Translations under genes and position numbers: made by a program
Notes under the pieces: model-generated
What the model saw: only the letters and a program-made list of their open reading frames with translations
Told to the model about the DNA's origin: nothing
The model's database searches: none
Origin: JBBRHQ01 sp963781345
GTDB lineage: Bacteria; Actinomycetota; Thermoleophilia; Solirubrobacterales; 70-9
Direction of reading: 5' to 3'
Length of the DNA stretch: 64,000 bases
Assembly (NCBI GenBank): GCA_963781345.1
Contig: CAWAFQ010000008.1
Span: 62,001-126,000, forward strand
In this document: positions 20,433 through 28,598 of the stretch, piece by piece
Position numbering within the stretch: the stretch's first letter is position 1
How the letters are laid out: every line of letters starts with the position of its first letter

Positions 20433-20810
20433 TTGCCGGCCGACGTCGCCCGAATCGCGATCGGGGCCGTCCTCGTCTCGGCCGGCCTCGCCAAGTTGCT
20501 TGACCCGCGCGCGGCCTCCTCTGCGATGGAGACCTTCGGCTTCGCGGGCGCCATCAGCTGGCTCGCCCTGGGGACCCTGGTGGTGACCGAGCTCGTCCTC
20601 GGCGTCGCGGTCGCTGCCGGGTCGACATCGGCGGCCTGGCTCGGCGCGGTCGTGCTCGCCTTCTTCGCGCTGGTCCTGGTTGGCGCCCTGATGCGGGGGC
20701 GCGCCGGAGCGCCCTGCGCCTGCTTCGGACCGAGCTCGCGGATCAGCTGGGCCTCCGCTGGCCGCACCCTCGCCCTCGCCGCCGCCTGCGCCGTGCTGGC
20801 CCTCCTCTAG
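20433..20810 (+). CDS. MauE/DoxX-like four-helix membrane protein
   Basis: About 125 residues from TTG 20433, 11 bp after nadA. Four hydrophobic helices (IAIGAVLVSAGLAKLL, ISWLALGTLVVTELVLGVAVA, AWLGAVVLAFFALVLVGALM, GRTLALAAACAVLALL) and a cysteine pair in GAPCACFG, the hallmark of MauE-type proteins, which assist disulphide or redox handling in methylamine utilisation and other systems. Role here unknown. The start codon is the least certain part. Confidence 0.65.
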   Translation: MPADVARIAIGAVLVSAGLAKLLDPRAASSAMETFGFAGAISWLALGTLVVTELVLGVAVAAGSTSAAWLGAVVLAFFALVLVGALMRGRAGAPCACFGPSSRISWASAGRTLALAAACAVLALL

Positions 20811-20830
20811 ATGCCTAGGGCGATCTCGAA

Positions 20831-21337
20831 TCAACCGCCTGGGGTCGAGGCCACCTCGCGCAGCAGTCCGGTCTCGACCGCGTAGACGAACCCGCGCAGG
20901 TTGTCGGTGTGGGGGATGAAGGGACTGGCGGCGATCTTGCTGAGCTGGCGTGGGACGTCCTCGTCGAGTGCGTCGATCGCGTGGGCATGCCAGTCCGGCC
21001 GCACTCCGGCGCTGCCCTCGAGCCGCTCGGCAAGCTCCTCGTCGGTGATCTTCAGCATCCCGCAGTCGGTGTGCTGGATCAGCATGATCTCGCGGGTGCC
21101 GAGCAGGTGCTGGGAGATCGCGAGCGAGCGGATCTCGTCATCGGTGATGACGCCGCCGGCGTTGCGGATCACGTGCGCCTCACCCTCGCGCAGCCCAAGC
21201 ATGGCGAGCACGTCGATCCTCGCGTCCATGCAGGTGATCACGGCCAGCCTCTTCGAAGGGGCCGGCGCCAGGGCAGCGTGGGAGAAGGCCCGGGCATAGC
21301 CGGCGTTCGCCTCCAGCGCTTCGTCGACCGCCGACAC
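20831..21337 (-). CDS. beta-class carbonic anhydrase
   Basis: Zinc enzyme interconverting CO2 and bicarbonate. Zn/active-site motifs are ITCMDARID (Cys, Asp, Arg) and QHTDCGM (His, Cys); also AHVIRNAGGVIT. About 168 residues from GTG 21337, which sits 4 bp after the stop of the FAD oxidoreductase with AGGA just ahead; an upstream in-frame extension exists but is not family-like. Similar in size to the small mycobacterial enzymes of this class. Confidence 0.9.
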   Translation of the reverse strand: MSAVDEALEANAGYARAFSHAALAPAPSKRLAVITCMDARIDVLAMLGLREGEAHVIRNAGGVITDDEIRSLAISQHLLGTREIMLIQHTDCGMLKITDEELAERLEGSAGVRPDWHAHAIDALDEDVPRQLSKIAASPFIPHTDNLRGFVYAVETGLLREVASTPGG

Positions 21338-21341
21338 CTTC

Positions 21342-22589
21342 CTAGCGAATCTCGGGATCCTCGAGAGGGGGCGCTCCCATCGGCTGCGCATGCCACTCGT
21401 GCGGCAGGGAGATCTCCACCTCGAGCGGCACGAAGGGCGGCTCGGGGTCCCAGTGGGCCGACTCGCCGGCGAGATATGGGGCGAGGTAGCGGCCGCTGAC
21501 CTTGTGTGGGGGCCACCAGAGGTAGTCGCTGGAGACGACCCCCTCTCCCTCGCCGCCGGTGAGCGAGTGGCGGAGGTTGAGCGATTCCTCCCCCGTCAGC
21601 AGCATTCCGCGCAGAACCGGGTGGAACGGCTGCGCCTCGACCGGGGCGCCGAGGCGCGCGGCGATGTCCTCGGCGGCGGCGTCGGCCTGCTGGGTGCCGA
21701 GCCCACCCTGCTTGATCGGGAAATTGGTCCCATCGCCGGCGGCGTAGACGTCCGGTGCGCCCTTGACTCGGGCGTGGTCGTCTATCGGTATGAAGCCGCC
21801 CTCGTCCGCGGGGAGTCCGGCGATTGCCGGGCCCTCGAGCAGCGGCAGGGAGACGACGTGGGCAAACTCGAGGCTCTCCCCGCCCGGGTGCAGTGTCAGC
21901 AGGCCGCCCTCGGACTCGGTGACCCGGGTCGAGGTTCGGACCTCGATCCTGCGGGCGGCGAGCATCTCCGAGAGTGCCTCGGAGGCGGTCGTGCCGAATA
22001 CGATCAGGGGCGCCTCCTCGGGGGTGAGGATGACCAGCTCGAGGTCGAGTAGTCCAGACTCGCGGGCGCGCCGCTGGGTCATCAGGGCCAACTCGTAGAT
22101 CGGCAGTGGCCAGGCTCCGCTTGGCGGTACGACGAAGGCGATCCGCCGTGGAGCACCGCCGTCGATTTCGGTCAGCAGGTTGGCCAAGGCCACCCGGTCA
22201 CCCGATACGTCGAGGGTGACCGCACTCTCGAACGCGGGCCGCATCGCCCCGCCGACGCAGATCACGGCGATGTCGTATGGGACCTCTGAGCCGTCGTCGA
22301 GATGTGCGACGTGGGCCTCGGGGTCGATCCGTTCGATCCCATGCTGGAGAAAGCGAGCACCGAACTCCTCGGCGATCGGGGCCAGCTCACGGTGCTCGGC
22401 GACCTCTGGAGAGAAAGGCTCCTCGACGACAAGGGGCTTGTAGAAGAAGTCGGGCCGTGGGGCGGCGAGCGTGATCCGGACGCGATCCGCGGCCAGATCG
22501 TGCAGCGCGAGCAGCGTTTCGAGACCGGCGATGCCGCCGCCGGCGATCAGAACTCTCGCGGGGCCCGTGCTCTCACGACTTGCATTCAT
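21342..22589 (-). CDS. NAD(P)/FAD-dependent oxidoreductase (SQR/NDH-2-like)
   Basis: 415 residues with an N-terminal FAD-binding GGGIAGLETLLAL, ATG-like CVGG motif, and the second FAD motif APDVYAAGDGTNFPIKQGGLGTQQADAAA. The overall pattern matches sulfide:quinone oxidoreductase / type II NADH dehydrogenase relatives (pyridine nucleotide-disulphide oxidoreductase family). The redox-active cysteines of true SQRs are not evident, so the substrate is open. Probably co-transcribed with the carbonic anhydrase. Confidence 0.8.
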   Translation of the reverse strand: MNASRESTGPARVLIAGGGIAGLETLLALHDLAADRVRITLAAPRPDFFYKPLVVEEPFSPEVAEHRELAPIAEEFGARFLQHGIERIDPEAHVAHLDDGSEVPYDIAVICVGGAMRPAFESAVTLDVSGDRVALANLLTEIDGGAPRRIAFVVPPSGAWPLPIYELALMTQRRARESGLLDLELVILTPEEAPLIVFGTTASEALSEMLAARRIEVRTSTRVTESEGGLLTLHPGGESLEFAHVVSLPLLEGPAIAGLPADEGGFIPIDDHARVKGAPDVYAAGDGTNFPIKQGGLGTQQADAAAEDIAARLGAPVEAQPFHPVLRGMLLTGEESLNLRHSLTGGEGEGVVSSDYLWWPPHKVSGRYLAPYLAGESAHWDPEPPFVPLEVEISLPHEWHAQPMGAPPLEDPEIR

Positions 22590-22651
22590 CGCCGCTAATC
22601 ATCCCCCATTTCGTCCCGTCCGCCTCTGTATGCGCAAGAGTATGCCCCGCC

Positions 22652-24067
22652 ATGGGCGGTCTCTACTACGTCGACGTCGCGCCGGAGCCGCTCGAGCGTT
22701 TCCGCGACCTGCTGGGGGAGGGTTACGCCGAGGTCGAGGCGGGCGCAGAGCAGGCCCGCACGCTGTTCGCGGGCCGGGTCATCTGGCAGATGAACTCGAC
22801 CGCGAGCGGCGGGGGCGTGGCGGAGATGCTTCGCTCTCATCTCGCCTACGTGCGCGCGGTGGGCGTCGATGTGCGCTGGGGGGTCGTCGGCGACGGCACC
22901 GAGTTCTTCACCGTGACCAAGCGGATCCACAACAACCTGCACGGGTCGGAGGGGGACGGGGGGGACCTTGGCCCGGCCGAGCGCGAGGCATATGAGTCCG
23001 GGCTTAAGGGGGCGGCGGCGGAGCTGGCCGCGGTGGTGCGGCCCGGAGATGTCGCCTTCCTCCATGACCCGCAGACGCTCGGTCTGATCCGGCCGATGCG
23101 AGAGGCGGGAGCACGCGTGCTCTGGCGATGCCACGTCGGTGTCAACAAGCCAAACGACACAGTCAGGAGGGCCTGGGAGTTCCTGAGTCCGTATGTGGCG
23201 GAGGCGGAGGCTCTGGTCTTCTCGCGCCGGGAGTACGTGTGGGAGGGGCTCGACCCGGCAAGGGTCACGATCGTCCCTCCCTCGATCGATCCCTTCTCCC
23301 CCAAGAACCAGGACCTCGGGCCGGAGGCGGTCGAGGCGATCCTCGACGTTGCCGGAATCGGCCCCGATGGGCGAACCGGTCCTTCGGGGTTCACGCGAAC
23401 CGACGGCACCCCGGGGCGAGTCGATCGGCGCGGCGAGGTCGTCCAGGACTCGCCGGTCCCGGCGGAGGCGTCGCTGGTCTCCCAGGTCTCGCGCTGGGAC
23501 CGGCTCAAGGACCCGGTCGGGGTGATCGAGGGCTTTGCCCGCTACCTCACCGACCCCGGAACGCACCTGCTGCTGGCGGGCCCAGACGTATCGGCGGTGG
23601 CCGATGACCCGGAGGGGGCCGAGGTGCTCAGGGAGGTGATCGCCCGGCGGGCCGCGCTCGAGGAGGGCGTGCGCTCGCGCGTCCACCTGGCAATGCTGCC
23701 CATGGACGACATCGAGGAGAACGCTGCAATCGTCAACGCTGTGCAGAGGCGGTCCCAGGTGATCGTCCAGAAGAGCATCGCGGAGGGGTTCGGACTCACC
23801 GTCGCGGAGGCGATGTGGAAGGGCACGCCGGTCGTCGCCAGTCGGCTCGGCGGCATCCTGGACCAGATCGTCGACGGCGAGAGCGGACTGATGGTCGAGC
23901 CACGGGATCTCGCCGCATTCGGCGCCGCGGTCTCCTCCCTGCTCGCGGACCCAGATCGCGCCCGTCGGATCGGCCTCGCCGGGCGAAAGAGGGTCGCTGA
24001 GAAGTTCCTGGTGACGGGCCGCCTGCTCAGCTATTTCGAGGTGTTTGCGGGCATCCTCTCCCGATGA
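22652..24067 (+). CDS. GT4 glycosyltransferase, trehalose synthase (TreT)-like
   Basis: 471 residues from ATG 22652. N-terminal GRVIWQMNSTASGGGVAEMLRSHLAYVRAVGVDVRW and C-terminal EGFGLTVAEAMWKGTPVVASRLGGILDQI are characteristic of retaining GT4 enzymes of the trehalose glycosyltransferring synthase group, which join NDP-glucose and glucose. A poorly conserved insert (about residues 235-270, Gly/Arg/Thr-rich) separates the Rossmann domains. Divergent from the FAD oxidoreductase, 62 bp apart. Confidence 0.82.
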   Translation: MGGLYYVDVAPEPLERFRDLLGEGYAEVEAGAEQARTLFAGRVIWQMNSTASGGGVAEMLRSHLAYVRAVGVDVRWGVVGDGTEFFTVTKRIHNNLHGSEGDGGDLGPAEREAYESGLKGAAAELAAVVRPGDVAFLHDPQTLGLIRPMREAGARVLWRCHVGVNKPNDTVRRAWEFLSPYVAEAEALVFSRREYVWEGLDPARVTIVPPSIDPFSPKNQDLGPEAVEAILDVAGIGPDGRTGPSGFTRTDGTPGRVDRRGEVVQDSPVPAEASLVSQVSRWDRLKDPVGVIEGFARYLTDPGTHLLLAGPDVSAVADDPEGAEVLREVIARRAALEEGVRSRVHLAMLPMDDIEENAAIVNAVQRRSQVIVQKSIAEGFGLTVAEAMWKGTPVVASRLGGILDQIVDGESGLMVEPRDLAAFGAAVSSLLADPDRARRIGLAGRKRVAEKFLVTGRLLSYFEVFAGILSR

Positions 24068-24176
24068 GGTTGCGGATTCTCCACGCGCGCTCAGCGGGGA
24101 ACCACCGATGACCGGGCACCATCTATCGATCAGTATCCGCTCGATGGTCGCCGCTTCGCGAAATGTTGTCGAGTCC

Positions 24177-24193
24177 TTTGCCCTCCGCTTGCC
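24177..24193 (+). promoter_or_regulatory. candidate response-regulator operator, copy 1
   Basis: Direct repeat TTTGCC-CTCCG-CTTGCC with 11-bp period, 51 bp upstream of the ATG at 24244. The same architecture occurs at 25805, 26330 and 28511. Tandem half-sites one helical turn apart are typical of OmpR/PhoB-family regulators such as the one encoded at 27742. This copy is the weakest match. Confidence 0.45.
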
Positions 24194-24243
24194 GTCGGTG
24201 CCCGATGATCACTGGACCCCCTCCACCAAGGAGTTTGATCCAG

Positions 24244-24546
24244 ATGATCAGTCCAAGAGCAAGACTCATAACGGCGGCCACAGTTGTCGGCCTCGGCGGC
24301 CTCGCCGGGGTCGCCCTCGGGTCCAACCAGGGCCCGTCGGTGGCTCCAGCGCCGTCCACTGTCACTTCGAGCCGGCCGGCGAGCTCGCCGGCCCCGGTTC
24401 TGACCAGCGCCAGTGGTTCGGTCTCGTCGATTCCGGTAAGCCGCGTCGTCAGTGCACCGGCCGGCAGAGTCCGCCGCCATCCGGTTGTGACACGGTCCAG
24501 TGGCGCCGGGCGCGCGGGCGGCGAGAACGAGGAGATGGACGACTGA
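24244..24546 (+). CDS. small low-complexity envelope protein (paralogue of 28599)
   Basis: 100 residues; AAGGAG upstream of ATG 24244. N-terminal hydrophobic segment MISPRARLITAATVVGLGGLAGVALG, then a Ser/Pro/Thr/Val-rich tail with scattered Arg (GRVRRHPVVTRSSGAGR). The leader shares VGLGGLAGVAL with the protein at 28599, so they are paralogous at least there. Likely exported or membrane anchored. No domain known to me. Candidate operator lies upstream. Confidence 0.6.
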   Translation: MISPRARLITAATVVGLGGLAGVALGSNQGPSVAPAPSTVTSSRPASSPAPVLTSASGSVSSIPVSRVVSAPAGRVRRHPVVTRSSGAGRAGGENEEMDD

Positions 24547-24559
24547 TAGGAGGCCCCTG

Positions 24560-24826
24560 ATGAGCTTCACCGCTGAAGAGGCACGCCGGCACGGCGAGGA
24601 GATCGGAATCAACTGGGACTCGGCGCCCTTCGACGTCGAGCAGTTCCGGATGGGAATGGACGTCGAGCTCGAGCACGGCGCGCAGGACCCGGCCACCAAC
24701 GTCACCCATGACGATCCGATCGTGACCGCGAAGATCGCGCTGGCGCACCTGAATGAGTTCCCGGACTACTACACGCGCCTCGATCGGATGGAGGAAGAGG
24801 CGAAGCGAGAGCACGGGATCGGTTGA
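24560..24826 (+). CDS. DUF5661-like small protein
   Basis: 88 residues; GGAGG 5 nt before ATG 24560 and 13 bp after the previous stop. MSFTAEEARRHGEEIGINWDSAPFDVEQFRMGMDVELEHG…TNVTHDDPIVTAKIALAHLNEFPDYYTRLDRMEEEA matches the DUF5661 pattern (GMDVELEHG, IALAHLNE, PDYYTRL). Soluble, helical, function unknown; His/Asp/Glu-rich, so metal binding is conceivable. Confidence 0.75.
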   Translation: MSFTAEEARRHGEEIGINWDSAPFDVEQFRMGMDVELEHGAQDPATNVTHDDPIVTAKIALAHLNEFPDYYTRLDRMEEEAKREHGIG

Positions 24827-24830
24827 GCTG

Positions 24831-25295
24831 ATGTCGTTCAGCTGGCGGCGGGCGATCCGCTGGGTCCTGCTCGGCGGCCTCGGCCTGCTGGTGCTGATCC
24901 AGCTGGTCCCCTATGGCCGCGACCACGCCAATCCGCCGGTGACGAGGGCGGCTCGGTGGACCGACTCCCAGGGGGAGCAGCTCGCCAAGCAGTCCTGCTA
25001 CGACTGCCACAGCAACCTCACCAACTGGAAGTGGTACTCCAACATCGCGCCGGTCTCATGGCTGGTTCAGCGCGACGTCGACGAGGGACGGAGCACTCTC
25101 AACTTCTCCGAGTGGAACCGCGGCCAGGCCGAGCTGGGGGATCTGCTCGACCAGGTCTCGAGCGGAGAGATGCCGCCGATGCAGTACACGCTGATCCACT
25201 CGTCGGCCTCCCTCTCCTCGAGCGAGAAGGCGCAGCTGGCGCGAGCGCTCACGCAGCTGTATGCGTCGGATCCGCCGCCGCCCGGCGGCGGGTAG
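24831..25295 (+). CDS. membrane-anchored heme-binding domain protein (CxxCH)
   Basis: 154 residues. One N-terminal membrane helix (AIRWVLLGGLGLLVLIQLVPYG) then an extracytoplasmic domain with one c-type heme motif SCYDCH (Cys56, Cys59, His60) and the SNLTNWKWYSNIAPVSWLVQRDVDEGR signature of the Haem_bd family; a distal Met in GEMPPMQY could be the sixth ligand. Probable electron carrier. Located at the head of the redox island. Confidence 0.85.
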   Translation: MSFSWRRAIRWVLLGGLGLLVLIQLVPYGRDHANPPVTRAARWTDSQGEQLAKQSCYDCHSNLTNWKWYSNIAPVSWLVQRDVDEGRSTLNFSEWNRGQAELGDLLDQVSSGEMPPMQYTLIHSSASLSSSEKAQLARALTQLYASDPPPPGGG

Positions 25296-25722
25296 GCCCA
25301 CCCGGTCGCCTCGGGCCAGGCGGGCCCGGGTCGAGACCTTCGCCCTCGATCAGGCGCAGCCCACGGCGTCGGCCCACCTCCGAGTGAGGGTTGGCCACCG
25401 ACCGGAGGCGCCTGCGGCTGGCGAGCATCCCGGCGACCCACTCGAGGACGCGAACCCGCGAGAGCCGGAAGCCGGCCGGGGGCAGGTCGGCGAGGATCCC
25501 CGTGGCGAAGTCCGCGCCGAGACGGCTCGCGATCTTCGCGTCGCCCGTCGCGTGCAGCAGCAGCGCCCGCGAGATCTCGGGGTCGCTGCCCCCGCGCCGC
25601 CACCCGAGGCCGCAGGCGGCCTCTGACTCGCCGAGCATCAGCGGGTGAGAGAGGTTGCCGTGCTCGACGAACACCGCCCTCCCGAAGGCTGTGAACTTCC
25701 CTACGTAGCTGATCTCGTCCAT
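25249..25722 (-). CDS. DUF6166-like hypothetical protein
   Basis: 157 residues, ATG 25722. The central part (LGWRRGGSDPEISRALLLHATGDAKIASRLGADFATGILADLPPAGFRLSRVRVLEWV) fits the DUF6166 pattern of an aromatic-GG-S-P-x-x-A-L-A core followed by LP…W/F…L…W. The 3' end overlaps the convergent heme protein gene by 47 bp; the Arg/Pro-rich tail may be poorly conserved. A candidate operator sits about 83 bp upstream. Confidence 0.6.
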   Translation of the reverse strand: MDEISYVGKFTAFGRAVFVEHGNLSHPLMLGESEAACGLGWRRGGSDPEISRALLLHATGDAKIASRLGADFATGILADLPPAGFRLSRVRVLEWVAGMLASRRRLRSVANPHSEVGRRRGLRLIEGEGLDPGPPGPRRPGGPTRRRAAADPTHTAA

Positions 25723-25804
25723 CTCGGCCCGCTTTCGGTTTCGATCAAAACTGGCTCTGCTCCGCGATTAGAGCAGCGCAACAGACAAGCGCAGGGATCG
25801 AGAA

Positions 25805-25821
25805 TGGAAAGGGCCGGTGAA
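25805..25821 (-). promoter_or_regulatory. candidate response-regulator operator, copy 2
   Basis: On the minus strand reads TTCACC-GGCCC-TTTCCA, 11-bp period, upstream of the gene starting at 25722. The spacer GGCCC is identical to copy 3 and the flanking half-sites differ at a few positions. Confidence 0.4.
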
Positions 25822-25860
25822 GCTTTCGAGAGGCTGCTAACTGGGGGCCGGCGAAGTTGG

Positions 25861-26271
25861 TCAGTCGTCGGCCTGCCCGGATGACCCGCCGCCCGCCGGC
25901 GCGGATGAGTCATCTCCCGAGCTCGGCGGTGGGCTGGGCGCCGGGGGGCTGACCGGGGACGAGACCGGCGGTGGGGGCGGTGGCGTCGCGGAGGTCGTCG
26001 GCACGACCGGCGTCGTGGGAGTCGTCGGCGTGGCGGGCGTCGTCGCTGCGGAATGGTGCCGGTGCCGGCGCTGATGCCGCTGCCGCTGCCGCTGTGGTGA
26101 AGCGCGAGGAGTCGCAGCGTTCGGTATCAGCTGGTCTCCGGCCGAGATCGGCTCGGAGGCGAGCCCGATCTGCTGGCTGGTGAGATTGCTGGCGGCGATC
26201 GAGACCATCGCCGCGGCGGCAATGCCGAGCAGCGCAAACCCGGACCATCGGATCCACACGGGAAGCCTCAT
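25861..26271 (-). CDS. small membrane-anchored low-complexity protein
   Basis: 136 residues: one hydrophobic helix (WIRWSGFALLGIAAAAMVSIAA), a short polar region (SQQIGLASEPISAGDQLIP), a very basic His/Arg/Gln segment (RQRQRHQRRHRHH), then Thr/Pro repeats and a Ser/Gly/Asp tail. Same build as the proteins at 24244, 28599 and 29446. No known domain. The His/Arg block could bind metal, heme or polyanions; that is speculation. Confidence 0.6.
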   Translation of the reverse strand: MRLPVWIRWSGFALLGIAAAAMVSIAASNLTSQQIGLASEPISAGDQLIPNAATPRASPQRQRQRHQRRHRHHSAATTPATPTTPTTPVVPTTSATPPPPPPVSSPVSPPAPSPPPSSGDDSSAPAGGGSSGQADD

Positions 26272-26329
26272 CGGCCTGCGCGAGGTTGGGGACGGGCACG
26301 AGTCACGGCCACAACGATAGGAAGGTCGC

Positions 26330-26346
26330 GGTAAAGGGCCGGCAAA
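26330..26346 (-). promoter_or_regulatory. candidate response-regulator operator, copy 3
   Basis: On the minus strand reads TTTGCC-GGCCC-TTTACC, 59 bp upstream of ATG 26271 and between that gene and the histidine kinase stop. It is almost identical to copy 4 (28511), differing in one spacer base. Confidence 0.6.
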
Positions 26347-26350
26347 GACG

Positions 26351-27847
26351 TCAGCCTCGAATCTCGTCCTGGCGAGCCGGGTCGAGGATTATCGTCGCCT
26401 GGAGTCCGCGGCGGGTCCGGTTGGCGAGCTCCACGTCTCCACCCCACTCGCGGGCCAGCTCGCGGGCGATCGCCAGTCCAAGTCCGGTTCCGCCCGAGAC
26501 CCGGCGGCCGGCGCTGCCGCGGCTGAAGCGCTCGAAGACCGCCTTCTCCTCGCCCGGCTCGAGCCCTGGTCCCTCGTCGCGGACGTCGATCCGGTCGGGG
26601 CCCGCGGTGATCTCGACGGCGGACCCCGCCGGCGAGTAGGAGATCGCGTTCTCGACCAGCGCATCGATCGCCCGGTCGAGGTCGCCGCGCGTGCACAGCG
26701 GTTGCCCGGGAGCTCCGTCGCCGCGCACCAGCAGGCTTATGTCACTGTCTGCGGCGGTGCTCCGCCACCTCTCTGCGGCGCGGGCGACCGCCTCTCCCAG
26801 GTCCATCGGCTCTCCCGGGAGGTCCCTCTCGCCCGCCCGGCTGAGGATCAGCAGCTCGTCGACCATGTCCGAGAGCCGGTCGATCTCGCGCATGCCGGCG
26901 TCGAGCTCGGCGGCGGTCCGATCACCGGCACCGACACTCTCCCTGAGAGCCTCCAGCCGCAGTCGAAGACCCGTCAGCGGGGTCCTCAGCTGATGCGACG
27001 CGTCGGCGACGAAGTCCTCCTGTACGCGCAGCAGTCGCCTGATCCTCTTCGTCATCTCGTTGAAGGTCCTTGCCAGCGAGCGCTGCTCCGAGCTTCCCTC
27101 GACCTCGACGGTTGCGCTGAGATCACCGTGGGCGACGGCCTTCGCCGCCTCGTCGAGCTTGCGGATCGGCCGTGCCACCTGTTGGGCGATCAGGGCGCCC
27201 GCTGCCATCCCGAGCAAGAGGACGACAGCGGCGAGCAGCGCGAGGTCGAGGATTGAGGTCCTCACCGCCCGGTGCACGGCGGCGACGCTCTGGGTGATTC
27301 GCACCGCTCCGACGGGTCGCCCACGGCGAATAACCGGGACGGCCGTGGCGAGGATCTCGGCCCCCAGCGTCTTGCTCTGGCGCTGAACCTGCTCACCCTG
27401 GCCGCCGAGAGCGGCGGCGATCTCCGGCCGCCCGCCGTAGGAAGTGCCGAGCGGGGCCCCTGAGGCGCTGTCGGCCAGCAGGGCCCCCCTCTTGTCCACC
27501 ACTATCACCCGGCCTCGAACCGTTTGCGCCGACACTCCGACGAGCCGGTCAAGCCTCCTGCGCTGTGCGGGGCCCAGCAGCTCGGCTGAGGTTGCGGAGA
27601 CGACGTCGGCCTGGCTCAGCGCCTGGCTGCGGACCTCCGAGTCGACCCGGTCACGAAGGCTTATCGCCAGCGGCACGCCGAGGGCGATCAGCGCAAGCAG
27701 CAGGACGTAGGCCAGCGCCAGCAGGAGAATGGCCCGGAGGCTTACGGCTTCTCCACCTCCGGCGCGGCGAAGCGGAAACCCACGCCTCGCACGGTCTCTA
27801 TATACCGCGGCTTCGCGGGGTCCTCGCCAAGCTTGCGGCGCAGCCAT
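26351..27847 (-). CDS. HAMP-domain sensor histidine kinase
   Basis: Two membrane helices (LRAILLLALAYVLLLALIALGVPLAI and ILDLALLAAVVLLLGMAAGALIAQQ) flank an extracytoplasmic sensor of about 130 residues, followed by HAMP, the H-box (FVADASHQLRTPLTGLRLRLE), N-box (DALVENAISYSP), G1 (VRDEGPGL) and G2 (SGGTGLGLAIAREL). Pairs with the response regulator upstream. The start is uncertain: the ATG at 27847 would overlap the regulator gene by 106 bp, and the well-placed GGAGGTGGAG is followed by no ATG, GTG or TTG at normal spacing. I give the longest frame; the first ~34 residues may be untranslated. Confidence 0.9.
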   Translation of the reverse strand: MAAPQAWRGPREAAVYRDRARRGFPLRRAGGGEAVSLRAILLLALAYVLLLALIALGVPLAISLRDRVDSEVRSQALSQADVVSATSAELLGPAQRRRLDRLVGVSAQTVRGRVIVVDKRGALLADSASGAPLGTSYGGRPEIAAALGGQGEQVQRQSKTLGAEILATAVPVIRRGRPVGAVRITQSVAAVHRAVRTSILDLALLAAVVLLLGMAAGALIAQQVARPIRKLDEAAKAVAHGDLSATVEVEGSSEQRSLARTFNEMTKRIRRLLRVQEDFVADASHQLRTPLTGLRLRLEALRESVGAGDRTAAELDAGMREIDRLSDMVDELLILSRAGERDLPGEPMDLGEAVARAAERWRSTAADSDISLLVRGDGAPGQPLCTRGDLDRAIDALVENAISYSPAGSAVEITAGPDRIDVRDEGPGLEPGEEKAVFERFSRGSAGRRVSGGTGLGLAIARELAREWGGDVELANRTRRGLQATIILDPARQDEIRG

Positions 27848-28461
27848 CCGATGTGCACGTCCAGCGTCTTGGTCGAGCCGAACCAGTTGACGTCCCAGAC
27901 CCGCGACATCAGGTCCTCGCGCTTGACGACCTGGCCCGCGTTTCGCGCCAGCTCGGCCAGCAGGTCGAACTCCTTGCGGCTGAGCTGAAGCTCCTCGCCG
28001 TCGAGACGCGCGATCCGCGCCCCCGAGTCAAGCTCGAGCTCGCCTATCGTGATCACCGGCTCCCCTGTGCTCGGCTTGGCCGATGTCCGGCGCAGCACCG
28101 CCCGGATCCGCGAGATCACCTCGCGGGCGCTGAACGGCTTGACGACATAATCATCGGCCCCCAGCTCGAGGCCGACGATCCGGTCCATCTCGGTCCCGCG
28201 TGCGGTCAGCATCACGATCGGCACGTCGGAGCGCCGTCGCAGCTCCCGGCAGATGTCGCGGCCATCGGCATCGGGGAGGCCGAGGTCGAGCAGGACGAGG
28301 TCCGGCGCGGCGTTCTCGGCCAACTCCAGCGCCTCGGCACCCGTGGTCGTCACCAGGGGCTCGAATCCAGCCCTGCGCAGGGCCTCGGCAAAGGGCTCTG
28401 AGATCGACTCCTCGTCCTCGACAAAGAGGATCCGCCCATTGGTGGCGGCCGGTGCGTCCAT
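27742..28461 (-). CDS. OmpR/PhoB-family response regulator
   Basis: 239 residues from ATG 28461. Receiver domain: ILFVEDEESI, phospho-acceptor in DLVLLDLGLPDADG, MLTARG and YVVKPFSAREV (Lys). C-terminal winged helix: LSRKEFDLLAELARNAGQVVKREDLMSRVWDVNW and TLDVHIGWLRRKLGEDPAKPRYIETVRGVGFRF. Divergent from the low-complexity gene at 28599; candidate operator copy 4 lies in the shared 137-bp gap, so autoregulation is likely. Confidence 0.95.
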   Translation of the reverse strand: MDAPAATNGRILFVEDEESISEPFAEALRRAGFEPLVTTTGAEALELAENAAPDLVLLDLGLPDADGRDICRELRRRSDVPIVMLTARGTEMDRIVGLELGADDYVVKPFSAREVISRIRAVLRRTSAKPSTGEPVITIGELELDSGARIARLDGEELQLSRKEFDLLAELARNAGQVVKREDLMSRVWDVNWFGSTKTLDVHIGWLRRKLGEDPAKPRYIETVRGVGFRFAAPEVEKP

Positions 28462-28510
28462 GCCGCAACTGTATCGCCGGCCAGCGCCGGCTCCGGGCGG
28501 GCGCTGAGGT

Positions 28511-28527
28511 TTTGCCGGGCCTTTACC
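28511..28527 (+). promoter_or_regulatory. candidate response-regulator operator, copy 4
   Basis: TTTGCC-GGGCC-TTTACC, 11-bp period, 71 bp upstream of GTG 28599 and 49 bp upstream of the divergent response-regulator ATG. Same strand relationship to the low-complexity gene as copies 1 and 3 have to theirs. Confidence 0.6.
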
Positions 28528-28598
28528 CGCCGCTTGGGCTCGCTTGGCTGCGACCGGCGCAAGATGCCCCCAACGCAATCAGCCAGGAGGAGAAACTC

